Below are positions 58,783-64,000 of a stretch of DNA of 64,000 nt, one piece after another. The notes below the pieces were generated by a model. That model searched no databases. It saw only the letters and a list, made by a program, of their open reading frames with translations, and was not told where the DNA came from. The stretch is taken from assembly GCA_903835005.1 (NCBI GenBank), contig CAILLK010000102.1:1-64000 (forward strand), given 5' to 3'. Origin of the DNA: an uncultured Bacteroidota bacterium. Lineage in GTDB: Bacteria; Bacteroidota; Bacteroidia; Chitinophagales; Chitinophagaceae. A program made the translations under genes and the position numbers. Position 1 is the first letter of the stretch. Every line of letters starts with the position of its first letter.

Positions 58783-60001
58783 CCTTCACCTCCAGCTTCC
58801 CGCTTATCAGCCTCGGCAATAACCGGTCCCTGATTTGGCGTAGCTGGTCATTTTGCTGTTGTAAATTTTCTATCTGGTTAAAAATCGGATTAACTATCGA
58901 ATGAAATTTTGAAACCACTTTTTCTTCAGGTATGAGAATATTTATCTTCTTAAATACACCCTTTGTTATTTCAAGAAAAGTAGATCCAGTTGCCAACGAT
59001 TCAAAAATCTCTTTATTGAAATAAGCCCAGAAGTAAATAAAAGTATATGGCAGAATTTCGTTTGGTAAGCAGGTGATAAATCCCTGATTTGTACAGCCAG
59101 GACAAGTATTTATTCCTATTGCTCCAATCGTAGCTCGACTTGTTAGCATAATTGAATAGGCTGGGAAAATCTTTGCAGAGCTTTCTTTCAATCCTTTTTC
59201 AGAAATTTTATGAGATGATGCAATCAGGAACATACCCTTTGAGCCGGTAATATCAGTTGGAGTAAACCAGTTAATATTACCATCCCAATATTCATCTTTT
59301 ACAGTAGAAGGAGTGCCACCACCAAGTATTTCAAAAGAATCCCCTAGCTTTTTCACCTCCCATCCCTCCGGTATCCCCTTCACAAACTTCACCCCCTTAT
59401 ACCCCGGAAACCGCATCCGCACAAACCACTCCTTATATATTTCCTTCGCCGTTTCTTCTAAGAGTTTTATTCGTTGGTTGTTTGTTTCTATTAGTTCATC
59501 ATAGTTGCTTAGAATAGATGCGATAATCTTTTGCCTATCTCGTTTTGGGAAATTAAGTGGAATTGACCTTATCATTTCAAGGCTAATAAAGCCTTGAGCA
59601 GAGCCACTTTTTATCGCTTCAATATAGTATTGTACAGCATTTGTTTTCAAATAGTAGTAAAGAAATTGTGCCTCTATTTCATCATTTGGTCTAATAATTG
59701 CAACACTACTGGAAATGCCAAATTTATCTGTTTCCTTAAATATGTATGTATCTCCAATAGAAGAGCCAATAATACTCAATATAAGATCGTTGGGTCTAGG
59801 TTTAGTTAATGCCTTTGATGAATCTTTAAAGTACTTTTCATAATCTTCATTGGAAATGAAACTCAATAATGATAAGTCGATTCCTGTTTTTTGAAAATTT
59901 TTTGATGATAGATAAGGAATACCAAATTCCGTTCTTTGAATGCTAGCATGTGCACCATCACCAACTAAACATTTAACCCCAATTTTTGATTCAGTTATCA
60001 T
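58772..60001 (-). CDS. hsdS: Type I restriction enzyme specificity subunit
   Basis: A 409-residue DNA-recognition subunit with two target recognition domains. The first (1-150) includes GIPYLSSKNFQK and SGSAQGFISLEMIRSIPLNFP. The first central helix is DRQKIIASILSNYDELIETNNQRIKLLEE. The second domain (about 205-365) begins KGIPEGWEVKKLGDSFEILGGGTPS and ends FLEITKGVFKKINILIP. The closing helix is NLQQQNDQLRQIRDRLLPRLISGKL. The start overlaps the hsdM stop by 11 bases. Its middle is A/T-richer than hsdM, as is common for exchanged recognition domains. Its last 70 bases are repeated at 57285-57354. Confidence 0.93.
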   Translation of the reverse strand: MITESKIGVKCLVGDGAHASIQRTEFGIPYLSSKNFQKTGIDLSLLSFISNEDYEKYFKDSSKALTKPRPNDLILSIIGSSIGDTYIFKETDKFGISSSVAIIRPNDEIEAQFLYYYLKTNAVQYYIEAIKSGSAQGFISLEMIRSIPLNFPKRDRQKIIASILSNYDELIETNNQRIKLLEETAKEIYKEWFVRMRFPGYKGVKFVKGIPEGWEVKKLGDSFEILGGGTPSTVKDEYWDGNINWFTPTDITGSKGMFLIASSHKISEKGLKESSAKIFPAYSIMLTSRATIGAIGINTCPGCTNQGFITCLPNEILPYTFIYFWAYFNKEIFESLATGSTFLEITKGVFKKINILIPEEKVVSKFHSIVNPIFNQIENLQQQNDQLRQIRDRLLPRLISGKLEVKDLA

Positions 60002-61835
60002 TGGTTACGACGAAATTCTTAAAATTTAAGTCAATAGTATGTTCTAATTCGCTGCTCTTGGAATTCAATAAGCGTAAATTTTCGTGCCGCTCCTTCATCT
60101 CCGCCAAAAACTCCTCCTCTGTCAGTCCATCCTCTTCTATCACCACACCTACATACCGCCCGGGGTTCAGGCTGTAGTCCTGCTCTTCCAGTTCCGCCAT
60201 CGTTGCCGCCTTGCACAGCCCCGTCACATCTTCATACACTCCGTTCGGGAACCGCTCCTGCAGCCAGTTCCTGTGCCCAAGGTAGTAGGCTTCTTTATCC
60301 TGCATGGCCTTCAGTTTCCGCTCCGCTTCCTCCATCCTCGCTGCCCATCTTTTTATTTCTTTTTCATTTTCGGGCTTGGCGGTTCTTACCTTATTTACCT
60401 CACTTTCCTGCTCAGCAGCCTCAGCCCGGCATTCGGCAGCCTGTGCCTCATATTGTGCCAGCAGTTCTTTCAGCCGGTGCACTTCGCCCCTGTACAGCCG
60501 CACTATGGTGGCTATATTCTGTATATGCTCTGCCGTAAACTCCCGCAGCGCCCTCGTCACCTGCCTGAAGATGTTGCGGGCATCTATAAATAGTACGGTA
60601 TGCTCCGTTCCCTCCCTTGCCTTATCAAAAAACCACAGCGTGGCGGGCAGTGTCACGGTATAAAACATATTTTTGGGCAGCGTCAGCATCACATCTATCA
60701 TCCCTGCCCTTATCAGGCTCTTTCTTATGTCCGCCTCGCTGTTTCTTGCATCGCTGGCGCTGTTCGCCATCACCAGCGCCGCCCGTCCGGTTGGTGTCAG
60801 TGATGTTGCAAACAGATTTATCCACAGATAGTTGGCATTGGGCACCGTATTCACATTTTTGGCATCGGCCTTATCGCCCGCTGCCTTCTTTGTTTTGTTC
60901 TGGGGTATGCCATATTCATTAAATCTTGGCTGCACCTTCACCTTGTCCAGGTTCACATCATCCACATTAAACGGCGGATTGGCCATCACATAGTCAAACC
61001 GTCCGTAGCTGTTATACGGGTCTTCATAATAGCTGTTCGATGGGCTTATCTCGCCCCGCAGCCCGTTTATGGCCAGGTTCATCCGTGCCAGTTTCACCGT
61101 CTCAGGGGTTTTCTCCACGCCATACACCATCAGGTCCTTGGTATCGGCCTCATGCAGTTCCTGTCGCCGCCGGTCCACAAACAGCGAGCTTTGCACAAAC
61201 ATACCGCCACTGCCGCAGGCCGGGTCAAATATCGTACCCTTATACGGCTCTATTATTTCCACCATCAGCTTTACCACGCTGGTAGGCGTAAAAAATTCGC
61301 CGCCTCCCTGTCCCTCAGCCAGTGCAAACTCCGCCAGAAAGTATTCATACACCTTCCCGAATACATCGCCCGTAGCATCGTCTGGTATATCGGCAAAGTT
61401 TTTCAGCAGTGTTTTGGGCATGGTTCTGTCCTCCTTCACATACAGCTTAAAATATTCATCCTTCGGCAGGCTGCCCTCCAGTTCCGGTTTGTATTTTTCT
61501 ATAAGCTCCATGGCGTGTTTCAGCGCCTTGGCTATATCCTCGCTCTCCGGCAGCCCCAGCAGATACTCATACCGTGCTTCCGGCGGCAGGTAAAAACCAC
61601 ATTCCCTTATAGCAATATCTTCCTCCTTTTGTTGCAGCCGGGCATTTTGCTGCTCTTTCAGCACAGCATCTATTACAGGCTTTACCTTATTAAACTTTAT
61701 AGAAGCAAACCGCAAAAAGATGATGCCCAATATAGGCGTGGCATACTCACTGGCCTTCAATCCGCTGTCGGCCCTTAATTGGTCCGCCGACTGCCACAGC
61801 CGGTCCTCCAGTTCCTTTAATTGTTCCCCGCTCAT
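59991..61835 (-). CDS. hsdM: Type I restriction enzyme methylation subunit
   Basis: A 614-residue N6-adenine methyltransferase. The N-terminal HsdM helical domain begins QLKELEDRLWQSADQLRADSGLK. The SAM-binding motif FDPACGSGGMF is at 203-213 and the catalytic NPPF at 286-289. The gate sequence GGGEFFTPTSVVKLMVE (178-193) is typical. Residues about 445-520 form a charged coiled coil. It is the first gene of the hsd run. Unusually for this phylum it has a clear Shine-Dalgarno-like AGGAG eight bases before the ATG. Confidence 0.95.
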   Translation of the reverse strand: MSGEQLKELEDRLWQSADQLRADSGLKASEYATPILGIIFLRFASIKFNKVKPVIDAVLKEQQNARLQQKEEDIAIRECGFYLPPEARYEYLLGLPESEDIAKALKHAMELIEKYKPELEGSLPKDEYFKLYVKEDRTMPKTLLKNFADIPDDATGDVFGKVYEYFLAEFALAEGQGGGEFFTPTSVVKLMVEIIEPYKGTIFDPACGSGGMFVQSSLFVDRRRQELHEADTKDLMVYGVEKTPETVKLARMNLAINGLRGEISPSNSYYEDPYNSYGRFDYVMANPPFNVDDVNLDKVKVQPRFNEYGIPQNKTKKAAGDKADAKNVNTVPNANYLWINLFATSLTPTGRAALVMANSASDARNSEADIRKSLIRAGMIDVMLTLPKNMFYTVTLPATLWFFDKAREGTEHTVLFIDARNIFRQVTRALREFTAEHIQNIATIVRLYRGEVHRLKELLAQYEAQAAECRAEAAEQESEVNKVRTAKPENEKEIKRWAARMEEAERKLKAMQDKEAYYLGHRNWLQERFPNGVYEDVTGLCKAATMAELEEQDYSLNPGRYVGVVIEEDGLTEEEFLAEMKERHENLRLLNSKSSELEHTIDLNFKNFVVTNDN

Positions 61836-61843
61836 GGTAAAAA

Positions 61844-61848
61844 CTCCT
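61844..61848 (-). promoter_or_regulatory. Shine-Dalgarno site of hsdM
   Basis: AGGAG on the minus strand with eight bases to the hsdM ATG. Such sites are uncommon among the genes of this window and support 61835 as the start. Confidence 0.55.
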
Positions 61849-61928
61849 CAAAATTGATTCAACCCGAAAATTAAAGAATTAAACCAGTTAATCCATTAAA
61901 CACCAAAATATAAGATTTGTTTCCGGTA

Positions 61929-62020
61929 GAGACGGATTGAATCCGTCTCCGGATATGATGGCATAACCCGCTGTTCGGATTTTTAATCCCGAACAAAATG
62001 GCTGCGGATTTGCAATCCGC
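61929..62020. repeat. Three palindromes with GGATT/AATCC arms
   Basis: GAGACGGATT-G-AATCCGTCTC (61929-61949, perfect), GTTCGGATT/AATCCCGAAC (61973-61994, one bulge), and GCGGATT-TGC-AATCCGC (62004-62020, perfect, followed by six T). All share CGGATT/AATCCG arms, so they appear to be one family of extragenic palindromes. The last could also act as a plus-strand terminator. Confidence 0.65.
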
Positions 62021-62366
62021 TTTTTTATCAGGTCTCAAATTATGTTATTCTTAATCAGGGTACTTAAATGCCAGATGCATTTCAATTCTGTTCAATATCA
62101 TTCTGGGGCGAGTTTGCCGCTTAGGTTTGTGTTTAGCCATCTCGTGCCTGTGCAATTTCACCGGTTTGCAACTGCCGTATTCTTATACTCATCCACTATT
62201 GCCATACAATTCTCCTAATTCTATAATCCTGAAAATCCTGATCCAAAATAAATATGTCTGAAAATTAGGAATTTACAATATTATATTTTACCTTTGTTCC
62301 AAATTAGTAGGATAATTGACAATTTATTAAACTATGAAACAATTTATCTCAAATTCCGGCATACAT

Positions 62367-62434
62367 TATACCCGAATTATACCTTTTTATACCTTTTTAT
62401 ACCTAAATATACCCTTTTATACCCGATTATACCC
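62367..62434. repeat. Seven-copy TATACC array with 10-bp period
   Basis: TATACC occurs at 62367, 62378, 62388, 62398, 62408, 62418 and 62428. One step is 11 bases and five are exactly 10. The spacers are TTTT, TAAA, CTTT, CGAT or CGAAT. The array is about 530 bases upstream of hsdM. The period equals roughly one helical turn. Confidence 0.85.
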
Positions 62435-62665
62435 TGTTTTTCATACCGAAAATTAACTATAGTAATTGATAAACAGCACTTTAAAAATAATAATTAATTC
62501 AACATATCTTCCATTATACCCTAAACATGAAATATAATGACTCGCGATAGTTATGGTAATTTAAAAAAAATAATCAACTGTAAGGGCGTTTTTTTGCAAC
62601 CTAAAAATTAACCCGCTGATAATGAGTTGTTTAAGCCGATAAACACTTCAAAAACCAGAAAATTT

Positions 62666-62711
62666 TGAAGAAAAATGAAGAAAATTGAAGTGAAAATGAA
62701 GAAAAATGAAG
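62666..62711. repeat. Phased TGAAG/A-tract array
   Basis: TGAAG occurs at 62666, 62676, 62686, 62697 and 62707, each followed or preceded by a run of four or five A. A-tracts repeated every 10-11 bases predict an intrinsically curved segment. Confidence 0.7.
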
Positions 62712-62820
62712 TGTTTGTGACGTGTTTTGAAGCAAAATTGAAATAAAATTGATCATTACAATCGGCTTAAAATATAAAAAAGCCACATATGGTTCATTGC
62801 ATTCATCTTATCAATAATCA

Positions 62821-62907
62821 ACTAACTACTAAAAACTAACGACAAAAGACTAATGATTAATTCTAAGGACTAACGACTAAAGACTAACGACTAAAGACTT
62901 ACGACTG
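62821..62907. repeat. Degenerate GACTAACGACTAAA tract
   Basis: Variants of ACTAACGACTAAAG repeat about six times, the last two almost exactly. It is similar in style to the tract at 10099-10198 but with a different unit. No function is evident. Confidence 0.6.
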
Positions 62908-63158
62908 ACCAGGGTTTAAAATAGGGTGCGATGAGAAATACATATTAAATTAATGTGAGCCACAGTAGAGGTTTTCAATCATTTTTACTGGGAAAAATTA
63001 TCCACAAACAATTTTTTTTGTAGGGTAGGGTGTAAATATTTTAGGGGCAATCCTGTAGCCAGCCCATAAAATTTCTCGAAGGGGTTGCCCAACGCTGAAT
63101 ATTAGGTAACAAAAAATTACACACTTCGGTAGCTAATGTACCAGGTCCCCGATAGCCA

Positions 63159-63914
63159 TCATATTTTCTCCATAACACTCATCTGCAGCCAGCCTGTACG
63201 GCCATCCGGCAGGCGCACTTCTGCCCAGTTGGATTTTACATCCAGTACCTTTACAGTAGTGCCTTCGGGCACAAGCGTTACCGGCTTGCCTTTAAGGGTG
63301 GGGTTCATAAGCGGGGCATCATTGAACATAACTACCGCCCCGTCATATTGCTGATTGTGCACCGATGAAAAATAGGCCAGTACCAGAAAGGATATACACA
63401 CCAGCCATAGTATACCCAGCAGTTGACCCGGTAAGAAGGCTACGGATGCACTGTTGAACCTGCGGATGATCATGGCTATGATTATCAGGCAAAATGGTAT
63501 CAGGGCTCCAATAGACCATAAGGTTGATTTGCCGGCCTCAGTAAGCGAATCCCACCACTGGATAAAAAAGATGTCTTTGCTGTAAGGTATGTTATTGGCA
63601 ATGCGGCCGCGGGCCAGAGCCAGGTTTTCCTGGGCATCCTTATACCGTGGGTCAAACCTCAGGGCACGCTCGTAGTTCAGTATAGAATTGGGTATTTTAT
63701 TGAGCCGGTAGTACGTATTGCCCAGGTTATAATAAATCTCAGGGTTCCGGGGTTTGGTGGCAGCAATCTGTTCGTAATAAACCAGTGCGCTGTCGTATTG
63801 TTTCTGCAGATAAAAGTTGTTTCCCTTATCCCACAATTGCGTATAACCAACGATTGCAAGACTATGCAATGCGCTCAGTAAGAGGGCTATAAAGAAAGGA
63901 ACTGTTTTTTTCAT
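63159..63914 (-). CDS. batE: BatE-like TPR and SH3 membrane protein
   Basis: A 251-residue protein. It has a signal or anchor helix (1-22) and two to three tetratricopeptide repeats (about 24-105, including YDSALVYYEQIAATKPRNPEIYYNLGNTYYRLNKIPNSILNYERALRFDP). Two membrane helices lie near 133-150 and 160-182, followed by a C-terminal bacterial SH3 domain (VTLVPEGTTVKVLDVKSNWAEVRLPDGRTGWL). This is the layout of BatE from the Bacteroidota aerotolerance (bat) operon, whose products form a membrane complex of uncertain role. Its ATG overlaps the stop of the preceding batD-like gene (ATGA). Confidence 0.85.
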   Translation of the reverse strand: MKKTVPFFIALLLSALHSLAIVGYTQLWDKGNNFYLQKQYDSALVYYEQIAATKPRNPEIYYNLGNTYYRLNKIPNSILNYERALRFDPRYKDAQENLALARGRIANNIPYSKDIFFIQWWDSLTEAGKSTLWSIGALIPFCLIIIAMIIRRFNSASVAFLPGQLLGILWLVCISFLVLAYFSSVHNQQYDGAVVMFNDAPLMNPTLKGKPVTLVPEGTTVKVLDVKSNWAEVRLPDGRTGWLQMSVMEKI

Positions 63915-64000
63915 GATTTAAAAACGTCTTCAAGGTCACTGATCACTTTTATAGCTTCATCATATACATGCGCCATCTGCTTTGATCCGCCCGAAGCATA
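63911..64000 (-). CDS. batD: BatD-like protein, C-terminal end (cut by window edge)
   Basis: The last 29 codons of a minus-strand gene run into the window, reading YASGGSKQMAHVYDEAIKVI and then SDLEDVFKS before a TGA shared with the batE ATG. The pattern of a small-residue turn followed by a helix ending in ISDLE fits the C-terminus of BatD, the usual upstream neighbour of batE. The assignment rests on the tail and gene order. Confidence 0.6.
   Translation of the reverse strand, partial: YASGGSKQMAHVYDEAIKVISDLEDVFKS

Larger units (their letters stand above)
61836..63158. other. Gene-free, repeat-rich region between hsdM and batE
   Basis: No supported gene occurs in 1.3 kb. A 67-codon frame at 62294-62497 is a reading through the TATACC repeats. 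The region contains three palindromes, a 10-bp phased TATACC array, a 10-bp phased TGAAG/A-tract array, and a GACTAA-type tract. The hsdM promoter should lie near its left end. From about 62910 to 63158 I see nothing recognisable. Confidence 0.6.

Noticed and set aside
62367-62434. CRISPR array
   Set aside because: The period is 10 bp with no spacers of 25-40 bp, and no cas genes are present.
62294-62497. 67-codon plus-strand frame over the TATACC array
   Set aside because: Its sequence is only the repeat translated (YTFLYLF, YTLLYPI); there is no leader and no similarity.
1-64000. tRNA or rRNA genes
   Set aside because: I looked in the intergenic stretches for acceptor and T-arm patterns and found none; a covariance-model scan would settle it.

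Overview
The window looks like chromosome of a Bacteroidota bacterium, most likely Chitinophagaceae or a close relative. The signs are eight exported proteins ending in type IX secretion (T9SS) type A sorting domains, ATG starts preceded by A-rich leaders with few Shine-Dalgarno sites, TAnnTTTG-type promoter boxes, and family content such as DUF983, Bat proteins and BlaI/M56 pairs. No complete insertion sequence, tRNA, rRNA or CRISPR array was found. The left edge carries the tail of an IS66-type transposase.

Layout. 1-11.9 kb: mixed single genes, including a PLP enzyme, NHL and DUF1566 exported proteins, a geranylgeranyl-reductase-like flavoprotein, a T9SS-exported multicopper oxidase, DUF983, DUF1801 and a conserved exported protein. 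11.9-20.4 kb: DUF58 protein, lipoprotein, three tandem T9SS paralogs and a Ycf48-like lipoprotein. 20.6-28.1 kb: a LolA-like protein, an ABC-F ATPase, and a BlaI repressor with two M56 sensor proteases and a thioredoxin-fold protein, behind a three-dyad operator. 28.2-32.1 kb: three more T9SS cargo proteins. 32.3-42.1 kb: a long minus-strand run kdnA-kdnB-kdsA-[toxin/antitoxin]-transaldolase/CBS fusion-HAD phosphatase-kdsB-aroB-aroA-aroC. This encodes 8-amino-Kdo (Kdo8N) synthesis for lipopolysaccharide, followed by late shikimate-pathway genes. 42.2-45.4 kb: a small island of toxin-antitoxin genes and palindromes between kdnA and mnmA. 45.4-51.7 kb: mnmA, a symporter, infC and thrS, and a lipoprotein. 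51.9-61.8 kb: a type I restriction-modification locus (hsdM-hsdS-nuclease-like gene-AlbA_2/ATPase gene-hsdR). 61.8-63.2 kb: gene-free, repeat-rich DNA. 63.2-64 kb: batE and the end of batD.

Three things stand out. (1) The hsd locus is punctuated by six copies of a 79-bp spacer repeat. One copy, together with the last 70 bp of hsdS, is duplicated on both sides of an unrecognised PD-(D/E)XK-like gene. (2) The same signature, an inserted segment flanked by a partial duplicate of a neighbouring gene end, recurs at five places: 0.8, 42.8, 44.6, 55.2 and 57.2 kb. This suggests one repeated mode of gene gain. (3) The Kdo8N operon contains a transaldolase-family domain fused to a KdsD-type CBS pair, with two departures from the usual transaldolase active site, at the place where an arabinose-5-phosphate isomerase (KdsD) would be expected.
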